Source: Chinchilla lanigera (taxonomy: Eukaryota > Chordata > Mammalia > Rodentia > Chinchillidae). Taken from it: a stretch of 64,000 nt of DNA. The notes under the pieces are model-generated. The model made no database searches. It saw only the letters and a list, made by a program, of their open reading frames with translations, and had not been told where the DNA came from. Of this stretch, positions 25,401 through 39,249 are shown piece after piece. The position numbers and the translations under genes were made by a program. Within the stretch, counting starts at the first letter, position 1, and each line of letters begins with the position of its first letter. Where the stretch lies: contig NW_004955404.1 in assembly GCF_000276665.1 (NCBI RefSeq), forward strand, positions 30,071,292 to 30,135,291. Direction: 5' to 3'.

Positions 25401-28400
25401 AATTGAGATTTGTGCTTTAAAATACACTGAGATTAAAAGAAAATATTTGTATTTGAATTGCCTGGTAAAATAATATTCATCCCTGAAAAAGTCAATATAA
25501 ATCCATTTTAATATTCTTTCCTATGCTTTATTTAAAAAAAATCTGTGATTATTTATTCCAAAATAAGAAAGTCTATGTTTTACAGAGTTCAGGGTCTTAC
25601 TTGTAGATACAAGTTGAGGTCATCTTATTTCTGTTAAATATGGCTTTGAAGGGAATGGCTGAGACAGACCAGTATTAACTAGCATTTCTATAATTGTGAG
25701 TCTATATTTGTAAATTGCTTCCTTTGATGTATCCAGGACAATTATATAATAGTACTATTTGATTTTTAAAATTTCATTTTAAGGTGGAAGTGAAAGCCGT
25801 CCCTGTTTCCCAGAAAAAATCATCTTTACAACAAGAACAAGGAAAGAAAGCTCAAAGGATTCCTGGTAGTCCTGCAGTAGCATCAACATCTTCTAATACT
25901 GACTTGACTTTTGGAGGGCTGGCATCACCAAAGCTGGATGTTTCCTATGAACCAATGATAGTGAAGGAGGCTCGATACATTGCCATAACAATGATGAAGG
26001 TAATTGGTTTTAACTTATCAAAAAATTTATTTCACAAATATTTCATTGATTCAAATGCAGATACAAAATTATAGAGCAAATCACCAGTTTTAGAACAAGT
26101 TAATACAATTGGAGTTAGTGGTGATTTGAAACTGAGTTGAAGTTTGCAGTATCATAGCCAGTAAGTGGAAGTATCATAGCCAATGAGGTTTACCCAGGGC
26201 ATGGTTCTTGCTAATTAAAACTGGGTCTCAGTCCCTGCAGAAGTACTTGTTTACTTTCAGTCTAGTACTACTGCTAGATTATAGCTCTTCAGGACTTACT
26301 TAGGAACAGATATTTATTCCCAAACAGTATATGTGCTTTTCCATAATTTGTAAAATGCTCTATCACATTTTATGTATTTGTTTTGCCAGTATTTTTGTTT
26401 TAACTACTTTAAAATATTTCATTGGATGCTGTTCTATAATATGTTCATTTTGCTACCAGTGGACACATTATAAACTATTATAAAGTAAATATCCTTGTAT
26501 TTGTCTCCTTTTACATGAGCAATAGTTTCTCTAACATTTATACCTAAAGGGCAAGCATGTCTTCAATTATGTTAAATATTGTAGAACTTATACTCCTACC
26601 AGCAGTGTCTGAAAGTTACAGATAACTGTATGTTTTCGTTATACTTGGTTGGGTTATTTGTTCTATTCTGTTTCGTTTCGTTTTGTTTTGCTTTGTTTAG
26701 TTTAGTTTTGTTTTGTTTTGTTTTGTTGTGTTTTGTTTAGCTCAGATCTCACTATATTGCTGAGGCTGTTCTCCTGGACTCAAGCAATATTTCCCACTTA
26801 CCTTGCAGCTGGAATTAGGCACGTGCCTCCATGTTCAGTGGGCACTTGATTCTTGCCAACACATTATGATGACTAATACGATTATTTTGTTATATTAATT
26901 CATATTTTCTTAATTCCCAATTTAAATGTTAAATGTTCAGTTCTTATTGGCATTTCACATTTCTTCAGTGAATTAACTCTATTCACTTTTGGTATGTTTT
27001 TCTCTTTTGTATTAATTTGCTGTTTATGTATAATGGGTACATATCCTATTGGGGTTATGTGAATTACATATCTATTTCTGCCAAGTGAAAGCTTTTTTTC
27101 TATAGTATCTTTGTTTTGCAGAAACTTACAATTTTAATGTACTCAAAAGATACTATTTTTTCTTCTAAATTTTTACAAAATTGGTTTTTTACATTTTAGT
27201 CTTTCATACACCTGGAATTTATTTTTTGTCAATGGTGTGATGTAGGTCATTGAATTTGTCTTTTCCTCTTGTATGCATAACCAGTTGTCTCAGCACAATA
27301 ACTGGATGTTTTGTCATTCTGCTGTAGAATATTTCTAAGTTTATGGTTGTTATTTATTTCATTCTCAAAGGTTTATGAAAATTACTCCTTTGAAGAACTG
27401 CGTTTTGCATCACCAACTCCTAAGAGGTAAGGATTATTTTGTGAAAGCAGAGCTAAAATGTGTGTTGTATACTTCTTGCAAAGTGTACTCATCCTATCCT
27501 CCAAATTTATTTTCCATAAATAAATAATTTTTTTTAAAATTCCAGCAGTGATTTTCCACATATGATAATGTGTAGATTTGCTAGTAGATTTGAACTACTA
27601 TGTACTTTTTGAACTCTAGCACTGTCATAATACTCAAATACTGAGAAAGAGAAATAATAGCTAGGATCAAAATATGTATAAAATGGCTTGTCTAGAGTTG
27701 GTTAGTTTTTTGTATTTGGTTTTTTACTATTTTATAATTATTCCTTTGTCCTTCCCCAGTGAATTCTGGAGAAATTTTAATATGTGCCATATTTATATTT
27801 TGTTGCAGTCTTATTTTTCCAGCCACCAATGAATTCTGTTAACTCCAGATTTAAGCAGATATTTGTGTTAGTATTTGTTTGTAAAAGTATTTTTTATAAA
27901 GGGATGTTTAGAGAAATCACATTTGTAGAATTTAGGAACAGCTCTGAAATGAGTCTGAAAAAGCGTTATTTACTCATAGGTCTCAATGTATTGCACATCA
28001 CAAATGACCTTATTAAAAAAACAGGTTATTTTAACTTTATTCTAGTTTATATGCAAAGTTCACTTGTTATCTAAAAAATTTTCTGTCACAAATGCTAAGT
28101 AGTGAAAATATATCTTTGGTAATAGGAAAGTAGTGTTTCATCTTTGACCTAATTATATTTATAAAATACTACAGTAGAAGTATATGATTTGTATAAAATA
28201 ACTAATGTGAATAGTATGAATTTATAGCTTGTTAAGAACAAGTTAACCATCTCCTACTAAGTAAATTTTTATATGCTTTGGACATTTTAAGCCTGATTGA
28301 AATAATCCCTTGTCTAAGTAGATTGATGTATTTACTTATGCTGTTGAGCATATGCTATGTGGAATGTACAGTACTGTTACAGGCCCTGGGCACATTTGAG

Positions 28401-31400
28401 AGCAGCATAGATATGGTATCAGCTCTCATTCTTATGGAGAAATAAACTATAAAGAAAAAACCCAGTAATAATAAAGTTATTCGATAGACAGTGTTGGGGA
28501 CGGGGCAGATTGTCAAAGTAATGCATGACATAAGGGGGCTATTTGAGGAACTATTTATTTAACTGGAGAGCTGGGTGGTGATTGGCCATTTAAAGGTTTG
28601 GGAAAGTTCATTCTAGGCAGACAACACCTGGGGTGGATGGAGCTTGATTGAGAAACAGACAGAAGGAGAGTTGGGCTGGAGAATAGGAAGGAGAGGGATA
28701 ATGGTTGAAGGATAGGTCAGAAAGCTAGCTGAGATCCTTTTTATATATAGATTGATAGGTTACGTTAAAGAATTTGAATTTTTTATAAAACTTTATTGGG
28801 AGAATTCTAAACAGGAGAGTTACATAGGTTAGTTTATAGTTTTTTAAAGATTACTCTGTCTACTCTCTGAAGATGAATTATAGGGGAGCAAGAATACAGA
28901 GAAAACTTAGAGATTATTATGTGTCTTGTACTAGGGGTAGAATATAAAATGTTTGGATATACTCGGGATATATCTAAAAGAACAACCAACAGACCTTGTT
29001 GGCGAGAAGAATCAAAACTACTCATAGGGGCTGGGGATTTAGCTCAGCGGCAAAAGCGCCTGCCTGGCAAGCGCAAGGTCGTGAGTTCGGTTCCCGGTAC
29101 CGGAGAAAAACCAAAAAAAANNNNNNNNNNNNNNNNNNNNNNNNNNNNNNNNNNNNNNNNNNNNNNNNNNNNNNNNNNNNNNNNNNNNNNNNNNNNNNNN
29201 NNNNNNNNNNNNNNNNNNNNAAAAAAAAAAAAAAAAAAAAAAAAAAACAAAACTACTCATAGATTCTCTTTGGTTTCAGCTACAATATAGTTCAGGCGTT
29301 GACCAACTTTGGCTCATAGACCAAATCTAGTCTGCTGCCTGTTTTCGTAATAAAATTGTATTAGAACACAACCTTGCTTGTTGTGTTTATGTGTTGCTAT
29401 GACTAGTCTTGCACTACAATGGCAGAGTTAAGTAATTGTGGCAAAGACTTCTTGACCCAATACACTAATAGAATATTGTTATAGAATATTTTATTCTTTG
29501 TTTATTGACCTCTGGTCTAGATTATAATGATTTTTCTGAGGAACAAGATGTCTGAGAACCAAGCATATGTTCTTCTGCCCCAGTTTGTTTTTTAAGGTTT
29601 ATGTAAGTAAGTGGGAAATAAGAGTTTTTCTTTGAATCTGTTAAAAATGGGATGCCAAGACACCATCTCTAAGTGGAGATGGCAGCTATGCAATTGGAAA
29701 TAATTTGAAATTCATGGGAACAATTAGTTTGGAGTTATATATACACAGATGATATTTATCACTGATGCATGGTCAACTAAAAAGATGATGTAGAAAGTCA
29801 AGTGAAGACCTACACTCAAGTCCTGGAACATTCTATAAATTAAAGGTGGTCAGGAAGGGCTAGGGGTATAACTCAGTGGCATGGTGCCTGCCTGGGAAGC
29901 ATGAGGTCCTGACTTCGATTCCAGGTACCAAAAGAAAAAAAAAAAGGTGGGACCTAAAAAAAAACCTACAAAGAATGGCCAATAGGATAATAAAAAAAAA
30001 GCCAGGAGAACATCACTGAAGCAAGAAAAAAGAAGTATTTCAAAGAAGCAAGAATTGTCAGGTATGAGATGCTGCTAAGAGATTGCTGAGGGGGAAGAAA
30101 TGGCTGTTAAATTTGGAGACATCATAGTCCTTGGTGACATTAACAGCAGCTATAACAAAGTATTGGGCACAGAAGCCTAGTAGCATGTGGAAGAGAAGTA
30201 GAAATAAAAAAAACAGGTTATTAGGGACATTTCTTTAGATAAGTTTCGATATAAAGGGCGAAGAGATATGAGACCTTATTAGAGAGGAGTATAATATCAA
30301 AGGTAGGTGTTTGTGAAGATGGGAGAGTCTAAAGTTTGTTTGTATGCTAATGGAAATGATCCAGTAAAGTAGGAAAAGCTAATGATGTTTGAAAAAGAGC
30401 AAGGTAACTATGGGTGGAAGTGGAGGGCTGGCTTTAGATAAGATACAGAATGCTGCTTCTATTGTATTGAAGGGAAGGGAAGGAAAAGTGGGTTTCATAA
30501 TGTGATTGCAGCTTTGAGGTTGTATCTGGTTTCTTCTGTTTCCTCACAGAAGAAAAAGATGAGGGCATGATCAGCTGAGAGTGAGGAAGAGGGATTGGTG
30601 GCATTTTGTAGTGAAAAACGATTTAATTGGCAGGGCAGTAAGACTGACACACAGTATGATAGTACAGAAAAGTTAAATGTTTGCTAAACTATTATAATGA
30701 TCTTAGTTTTTAGTGAAAAGTAAATTTTCCAATATCCATTTTATTTCTTTCAGACCCAGTGAGAATATGCTGATTCGTGTCAATAATGATGGAACTTACT
30801 GTGCAAATTGGACTCCGGGGGCAATTGGACTGTACACTATTCATGTTACCATTGATGGCATTGAAATAGGTATATTTATCAAGAACTAGAATCAAAACCA
30901 TCCATCTTTTCTAATGTTGCTTCTTGGCCTTTGTCATATACATGGATAGGTTTCATATTGCTTCTTTTTCCTCCTTCATAATGAGTATATAATTAGTGCA
31001 TTCCTTCAGTCTTAATATTTGTAATAATGTATGGTATCTACCCAGACATTATAGCCTTCATGACTTCTTCCCTCCTTTCCCTAATGTAACTGTTCAGATT
31101 TGTCCTCCCTACTGCCGTATTATACTGTATACTCTGTATCCCCCTCATGACATATTGATCTCCCTCTCTTGACTGTGAGCAGAGGTCATATCATCCATCT
31201 GTGGTTCTGCCACTCTATATTTATGCCTGGCATATAATGGCTTCTCAGTAAATATACTGAGTGCTTAAACTTCCTTTGCCATTAACTTGAAAGAGCAAAT
31301 TGATTTTCTTTGGGGCATTAGTCTTTATTTTTAAACTCTATATCTAATAAGAGTAAAACTAAATATAATATTTTCAATATGCATTCCTTATAGATTTGGA

Positions 31401-34400
31401 AAACCTAGTCTATTCTGATCTTGCCTTGGGTATTTATGCAGTCTATTAACATATTAGAGATTCTGAAAAGCTCTGAAGAATCTGCGTTTGTTTAAAACTT
31501 ACGGGACCTCTTGCCTATGGAAAAGAGGATAATAGGGTAGAGACAGTAGTATTCATGGGTTCCACTCTGGATTCAACCAGTTGTGCACCAGAAGTGCTCA
31601 GAAAAAATTGCATCTGTGCTGAATACGTACAGATTTTTAATTGTCATTATTCTTTAAGCAATACAAAAACTATTTTATTACCTTTACATTGAATTAGATA
31701 TTATAGTAATCTAGAAATAATTTGAAATAAGTACTAGCAAAATTGCAGTGGGTAGGTAGAGTTTTTTGATTGTCTTAGAGTAAAAGAAACATTTGGTTTT
31801 TAGAAAAAAATCTGAAGATTCATATGTACTTAGAATCATACATTTTATTCCCTATTCAACCTCTAATCTTCTTTCTAACTCAGGTGTCTCCCAAACTGTC
31901 ATAGACTGAAACCTTGCTTTAGTAGAGAGGACAATTCATTAGTCTAACAATGATAGTAAAAGTTAAGATACATCAATAAGGGTTTTGTCGATTTAAGATT
32001 TATTAAATATTTAATATATGCACATTTTTCTGCCTACACCACACAGTTTCAGTCATTTATTTAGGTCTCAATAGTGTATTGAAGAAGATGTTATTACTGT
32101 TCCTAGTTCATAGACAAGAATGTTAGATATAGAGCCGTGCAATACTGGCAGATATAAGAACATCCAAGCATGTAGCACAAGAACTTAGCTTTTAACCACT
32201 GTGCTGCATTATACTGCCTGCTGATCTGTCATTCGGTCATGTGTGCTGGGCGGCTTGTCAGTATTACAGGTAATTTTGGTATAGGTAATGAATGGTCCTG
32301 TGATCTTGATGCTGAAAGATAATATTTAATATCAAAGATTTCTCTTTTATTATATTTTTGAATTTTTTCAGTATTATTTCATATGTCCCAGCTAAAGAGT
32401 GAGAAGCCCCTCTTTTGCTAAAAACCCTGAGAAAAACCTAGTAACTTGCCTTTTTGACTCTCAGGAGCAGTTTTCAAATATTTTTCTTTTACCCTTTTTA
32501 AGTACCAATGACTTTAAAAGGACAGAATTCAGATATTTGTTTTAAATATTTAAAATAGCCTGTATATAAAGCTAAATTTAAAGATCTTCACGGTGGTTTC
32601 ATCAAATGTTACAGTTTGCTTTTCTTACAGATGCTGGCCTTGAAGTAAAGGTAAAAGACCCACCAAAAGGGATGATTCCACCAGGAACTCAGCTGGTCAA
32701 GTCAAAGGCTGAACCTCAACCAAATAAGGTTAGAATGAAATCAGAAACCAAATCAATCAAAGATTTTTAACTCTTTCATTGATGTTTCAAAAGAGTTATC
32801 AAGCATCTCATAATTTAAACTTAACTGATTTCAGAATTTAAGTTCTGAATATCACTAAGTAAGTTTAGAGAGTATTTCATAGTAATTTTAACATTTAAAA
32901 TTATAGACATAGTACTTTTTAGTTTCTTTGTCTAATGCTGTAATAATTTATGGGTGTTAAATAATTTCTGTTTTTGAAAGTTTACAGTCAACATGATATC
33001 TGCCAAAATTAAGTGTAAGGTTTACAAGATTAAGTGTCTATGCTGTTCAATTTCCTGGCATGTAGCTAGTCTGTGTAGGAATTTTGGTAAACTGCTTGCT
33101 AAAAGGAAATACTAGTAATGGAATTTATGTCATACATTGAGGGGGCAGAAATCAAACTCAGGACCTTGTGCTTGCTATGCAGGCGTTTTGCCATGGAGCT
33201 ATATCCCCGGCCACTATGTCATACATTTTTAAAAGGCACCTTCTATCCTTTTTGTCATATGTTCACAGATTTACAAAGGAAATGATAAATATATTAATAA
33301 TTTTCTACAACTTTCTAATAAGGTATATTTCAATACTTAGAAAAGTTCTTTTTATATTTTTGTTATAAATTTACTGTTCTTTGCTGAGAAAAGCAAACTA
33401 TAAATAACTTCAGAAATTTTCAGAATTATAGTATTACAAGTTGTTTAATTTTATTTCTTCCTATTCATGAAATCTCTAGTCCACATTTTTCTGTTCTTAC
33501 TGTATATCCTTTGCCTTTCTCAGGTTCGAAAATTTGTGGCCAAGGACAGTGCAGGGCTCCGTATCCGGAGCCATCCGTCCCTTCAGAGTGAGCAGATTGG
33601 CATAGTAAAGGTCAATGGAACGATCACTTTTATTGATGAGGTAATTCATAAGGAAGCTCTTGATAAATAAACGGACAGAAATTTTCTACATTTTTTGCAC
33701 AATAATAAATTACTAAGGTTTCTCTTAGAATTTGTTTTAAGCAGCTTGAGGAATTTTCCACAAAAATTTTTTATAATGCTCTGAGTTTCAGATATTTCAA
33801 TTGTTTTCCTTTATCCATATAAACATAACTAAAATTTTACTTTGAACATAAAACATCTTAAATATCAGTAACCAGAATTTGTATAAGTAATCACTGAAAA
33901 TGGTGAATTGTTCTTCATGATTTTTTAAAATACTGTTTTTAAATATATTTCTTGTGTTGCCTTAACTAAGAATAGTGCAGAGTACCCTTTTTCGTAATAT
34001 AGCCAAGTAGCCTCTGATTGTTTGATCTAAATTTCAAGGAAGGAAAATTTGTATTTTGGGGGGAAAAATCTGATTTACTGTATAAGCTTTTATTTTGTGT
34101 GCTTTTGTTCCTATTAAAATTGTTTTTTCAATCTCTGTGAATTATCACATTGATTAAGCATTTGTTGCTGCTTTTTTCCCATTTTTATCATTATTTTCCT
34201 GCTTTGTAAACTTTTGGCTGCTGCTAGCCCCGTAGGAATTACAGGAGGGCATGGCTTGTTTTTGTTGCTTCTTTCCCTAGATCCACAATGACGATGGTGT
34301 GTGGCTGAGACTGAATGATGAGACAATAAAGAAGTATGTGCCTAACATGAATGGTTATACCGAAGCATGGTGCCTCTCTTTTAATCAGCATCTTGGCAAG

Positions 34401-37400
34401 AGCCTTCTGGTGCCTGTTGACGTAAGTAAAAGGTGGTTTCAGAAAACACCTTAGGTATACTCTTTTTCATTACAGGGCTTTCTTTAATTAAGGCTTTTCA
34501 GTTCTGAGGTAACCCACAACTGTGTAACTTCTACTTTATAAGTTCTTGAAGTCTTAAAGACTTCTCATAATAAAAATAGAATTTGGCTAAGTGAAAGTCC
34601 TTAATGCTTATTTTGATCCATTACTGACAGAAAGAAGTAAATTCAGCCTACTGAATAACTTTGAAAGAGATAGGGAATGAGATTGGTTGTGATTTTTTTT
34701 TTTTTGGTCCTTTTTTATTCACATTACTATTTGGAATGAATTTCAAACTAAAATTTAAGAATTCAGAATTATCATACATAAATTACAAACATAAATATAA
34801 AGGTTTGTATATTAGGTTGGCATTTTGTAATTCTGTGTCATGTCTAAGTTTCAATCTGTTCTTCATTGGCTTAGATTACTGTGTAACTTATGAGGAATTT
34901 TTAGACTTGTAGTGCTTCATAATATTCTAGTTAAAGGTAAATCCTGGACTCTAAGAGAACTCATTCAGCCTTTTTGATAAATTCAGTAGGATGGTTAAAG
35001 TCAGTGTTTGTAAGATCACTGTATCGTGTTAATCTACACCTCTATTTACAGTTTACCCAGAAAATATGATTTTTCTTCCTTTCCCTTACCATCAAATGTG
35101 TGTGCTCCCTATGGCACTACTAATAAAGAGCAGTAGGAAATTTTTATTTAGTAAAAGATCTTAGTATATAAATAGTTCAATATGTAAAGTTAGGTTATTA
35201 TGTCAAGCTATTCCATATATTTGTTTTTCTCCTTTACAGTACAGAATAATGTTTTCCAAGGCACTGGTTGGTTATATGAAAAGATTTTTTTTGCTAAGAA
35301 AATACTAAAATTTTATGTTCTGTGACCATATCTTACACTCGCACCTGGAAAAATGTATATTACTAATAGATGTGTAATAAAGAGAGTTTGGAGTATTGGA
35401 CTACTGCTTTACTTAGGTTAGGCTGAACAGTGACACATATATAATTAAAATACTATATTTTAATTAAATCTTATCACATATTTTTCTTGGATTATCTGTA
35501 GTTAAAAATCAAAATGATACTCAGTCTCTGGAAAAGAGTGAAAAACTGTGGAAAAGAAATAATACTTCTTTATCATCAAAACTAAAAAGTTGACCTGATA
35601 TGGTTAGAAATCATTTTCTATTATTTTCATTAGATATCCTTCAGGATTACAAAAAGAGTATTTTAAATGAGAAACTATAACAATCATTTGTACAAATTTT
35701 TTAAAATTTTGGCTGATTTAGACATTTGTGGTTTTTTAAGAAAATGATCTTAAATTGCTAGTGTAGCAGTTTGCTAGAGTACATTATCTCTCTCCACCTT
35801 TTCTACTCCAAACTTTTCTTTCTCATTCATTTGTTTGAACATTTGAGATGTTTTGAAAGAGGGAAATATCACAAAGATAAAGAAAATACTCACATAGATA
35901 AGCGAGAAAATAAAGATAGAAAAGTAGAGCAAAAAGTGCTTTATGTTGAAGTTCTAGATCCTGATTTCCTTTTCGAATGTTGTTATTCTATTACTTGACA
36001 CTTTTAAGCCCCATCCAAAATACAGTTTGTAGTAGACACTCCCCTTAAAGTCAGGGAGAAGAGTGGAGTAAGCCATGCAAGAAATTGCTAATAGTTTACA
36101 CTGGAATGTAAATTTGGATGTCCTAGACTTACTTGAAAAATCTAGATGCAAAATATTGAAGAAAGTAAAATAAAGTACTTTGGGTATCTTCTGGCTTTTT
36201 TTTAATGTTGAGGAATGCCATGAGTTGTGCTTTAATGTTAATAGCTCAGTGTGTAGTATCATCAGGAAGGATAAGATTTTTCTGGTTCTTTTTTAAGGGT
36301 AGTAGTGACTTGAGATCCTTATAGGTTAAGAAGAGAAGCAGCAGTGGAATTGGGAGAAATTAAAAATGTCGATGAGAATACTGGAAAAAAAAATGGAAGA
36401 ATGGGGAGTTAAGGAAACATTTTAAAGGTTATTTTTGTGAAGTAGGAGGGAATGTATATATGGCAGTAGATAAATTGAGAGTGAGAGGAAGGAAGACGGA
36501 GGGAGGGAATAGGTTACGGGAGACCATAGTTTTCTTTAGGAAGAAAAGGAAAGCCAGCAGTTAAAAATGAGATGAGTTAAAATTAGAGGATTTAGAAGTA
36601 CAGAGAAGATTTTAAATAGTGTTTGAGAGAAACCAGAGAGGAATCTGACTAAAATCAAGTAAAGGATTATTCGGCGACAAAGAGTAAGGAACCTACTGTA
36701 TGGACCCAATCTAGACACCCCGTCCCCTCCCCCATATTGGTAAGTGTCCAGAATTGCAGGGCCTGAAAAGCAAGTCATAGTATTGGTTAGAATACTCTGG
36801 CTTCTGTGATAGAAGAGTAGGAGTAAATGATTCCTGATACTAATGATAGCTAAGCATGTGTAGAATCCAGCCTAATTTAGAATATGAAAGGACAAAATGG
36901 AGGATCCAAAGGCCTTGGAAGGCTTAACTCCTAGAACAGTATAGAAAGTGTCCTATATTTAAAGAACTGGAAGGATGTAAATAGTTCACATGATAAAATA
37001 GGTTTAAATGTGATTTCATAGATAGAACAGGTTAATAAGATGCTCCATTATGTTGTAATGGAAGAGTAGCTGAAGTACAACACAAGTGAATGTCACTGGA
37101 ATTGCCTAAGTCTTGGGACTAAGAGGCTACTGATGAAAGGTTATCCACAGGGACATCAAAACACAGATGATGGCAGTATTGTGACCTGCAGTATTAAAGA
37201 TGAAAGTGAATGTATTTACCATTGGAGGAAGGATCAGGGAAAACCATAGAGTGATTTTGGTATAAAACAATGAGCGAACTTGTGGGTGATATAAAGCTTA
37301 ACATTTTGGGTGATGATCAAAGATGACAGAGTGGGTGTAGTGTGGCAAAATTAACTGGCATAACAGATCTCCAGATGGATCTGCTATGAAGCTGCTTCAC

Positions 37401-39212
37401 TACAGGTGTTAGATGAGGACCCATGTGGAGGCCTGGCTCAGGCGGGAACAGGCTTGTTTCCCAAGGTTTTTCTTTAGGGACTAGGACATGCTCTTCACAG
37501 TGTCAGTACATTTGTAATGATTACTCTGCAGGGCTAAACATAGGATATAAAGAGAATAATGATTCCATCTCATCCCCTCAAAGAAATAAACAGCTAAATA
37601 ATTGTATCTTACTATCTCCTTTTTTTTTTTTTTTTTTTTTTTACTACCTCTTCTTTTAAATATCTATGATATTACTGCTGGAAAATAATTTCCATGTAGT
37701 CTCCCTCCTTAGTCCATTTGTGACTAAATAATAATCATGGTTGCTAATATACAGTGCTTCAATACAAAAATACAATGTGTACCTTGTGTGGGTTCTCACT
37801 CAAAACTATAAAGGAGAGTAGGGGAGGCCACTGGAAAATTGAACAGTGCTGAATATTTGGTGAATTATTTTAAAAGTTATCATAAACCAGTTTAGAGTGA
37901 GTTGTAAAGTGATTTTTATAGTTTTGTTTACTGTATTTTAGAACTCTTGTTTTCATTATACATAGCTATTTTAGCTAAATTTTGGCCTGCCTACTAACAA
38001 TAGTCCTATTTAAACACGGTTACTTAACAAAGAAAGATTAGTGCCCTACTTTAGTTCAAATGTAACTTTAACTTTTTAGCACTTGGTGATGCTCTCCAGA
38101 TTAAATGACGTTAGACATTCATGTTAGGGCTTTCCAAAAGCATTCACATTATGGGAATAGGGCTAAATAGATAAAAGATGTAGATCCAATGTGAGGCATT
38201 CGTTGTCTGTTAAAACTTTTCCCCTTTTTAGAACACACTTTGTAGTTTTATATCTTTTGTTTCATTTATCTAGAATTCATTTGCTTCTATTTTTTCTAAT
38301 GTTTTTGCAGTTAATTTTCTTCTTTGTCCTTTCCAGTAACACTATAGTCTTTAATTTATTAATTGCTCATTCAACAAATATTTACTCTCCTTTTTGTATA
38401 TCGCACACTAAGCTGGGAAGTAGGTGTTGGGTGGAGAGGCATCAGGGTGAGATTTAAAGTAAGTTGAAGTACTGTTCTTGCTGTTGGTGCCCTCACCACA
38501 TGTGGTGAACATGCTGTATTCACTCACCTACAGTATTGTGAGGAAGGTGTGGAACACTTAACTTAGGAAGTAACATTTGAGGTGGACTTTGAAGAAAAAT
38601 TGCCAGGGAAAAGAAGAAAATTCTAGACACAAAATCAAATGTCTGTGGTTGGGACGGTATGCTGTGTGTGGGAACTAATGAATAACTGATATGGATGAAG
38701 CAAAGAATTTGTGGTAAAAGCAGATATAGTAACTTACATTGTTTCCCTTTCCAAATAATAGTCTGTAGGAGTAGAAAACATTTACATTTTTCTCTAGCTA
38801 ACTCTGATGCTTAGTTTGTTCTATCACATTCAGCACTCTTGTATTTATATATCTTTTATTTATATATATCTTAAGGTAAGGAGTATTAATGATCCCTTCT
38901 TACTCCAGTTTAATTTTTCCAAAGTATTAGATATTTTACTGAACTGACAGTATTCTTCCAGTATGTGTTGATAACCTAATTTGAGTTTTTTTCATTTGCT
39001 ATCATGCTGCATAAGATAATTCCTAACAGATATACAGTATGCTCCTTACTATGATTGTCTTATTTAAATCTCCAAGTGACCCTGCAGTATTAAGTGTATT
39101 ATCACTACTTTTTCAGTGAAGAAAAATAACTACTCACCTAACATCACAAATACATGTAATAGAGCTGATACTGAAACCCAATTTAATGTGATTTTAGGTG
39201 GTGCGCCACTAA

Positions 39213-39249
<37 letters not shown>

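Larger units (their letters stand above)
15594..25783 (+). other. Intron 9 of the window (10.2 kb), L1-rich
   Basis: GTAATT...CATTTTAAG. Contains L1 pieces in both orientations (about 15915-21925), a GC-richer block (about 22690-23960), an antisense ID (23693-23762), a MaLR-like LTR with a nested ID (23996-24467), a B1 (24601-24714), an old ID plus purine tract (25015-25190) and a young ID (25256-25345). 21.95-22.65 kb is purine-rich AT sequence without a match. The intron splits the filamin-type domain. Confidence 0.8.
26000..27370 (+). other. Intron 10 of the window
   Basis: GTAATT...TCTCAAAG, 1,371 bp. Contains a (GTTTT)-type tract (26665-26740) joined to an old antisense 7SL-derived SINE (26738-26852). 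Otherwise AT-rich with possible faint L1/L2 similarity that I cannot support. Confidence 0.75.
28340..30640 (-). mobile_element. L2 LINE, antisense, interrupted by younger insertions
   Basis: Antisense L2 landmarks in order: CAGGCCCTGGGCACATTTGA, TTCATTCTAGGCAGACAACA and AAAGATTACTCTGTCTACTC. Farther on are ATGCTGCTAAGAGATTGCTG, GTTTGTATGCTAATGGAAAT with GATCCAGTAAAGTAGGAAAA, and CAGCTGAGAGTGAGGAAGAG. The last group corresponds to the RT-coding part of L2. Heavily mutated. Confidence 0.6.
27427..30753 (+). other. Intron 11 of the window
   Basis: GTAAGG...TTTCTTTCAG, 3,327 bp. About 28340-30640 is an antisense L2 copy interrupted by a young gap-containing ID (29027-29247), a MER5A-like DNA transposon (29291-29517) and another ID (29857-29945). 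27.5-28.3 kb shows nothing recognisable. Confidence 0.8.
30870..32630 (+). other. Intron 12 of the window
   Basis: GTATAT...TTTCTTACAG, 1,761 bp. Has a possible sense L2 tail (about 31080-31270) and a MIR-like relic (about 32010-32218). The rest is unannotated. Confidence 0.75.
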
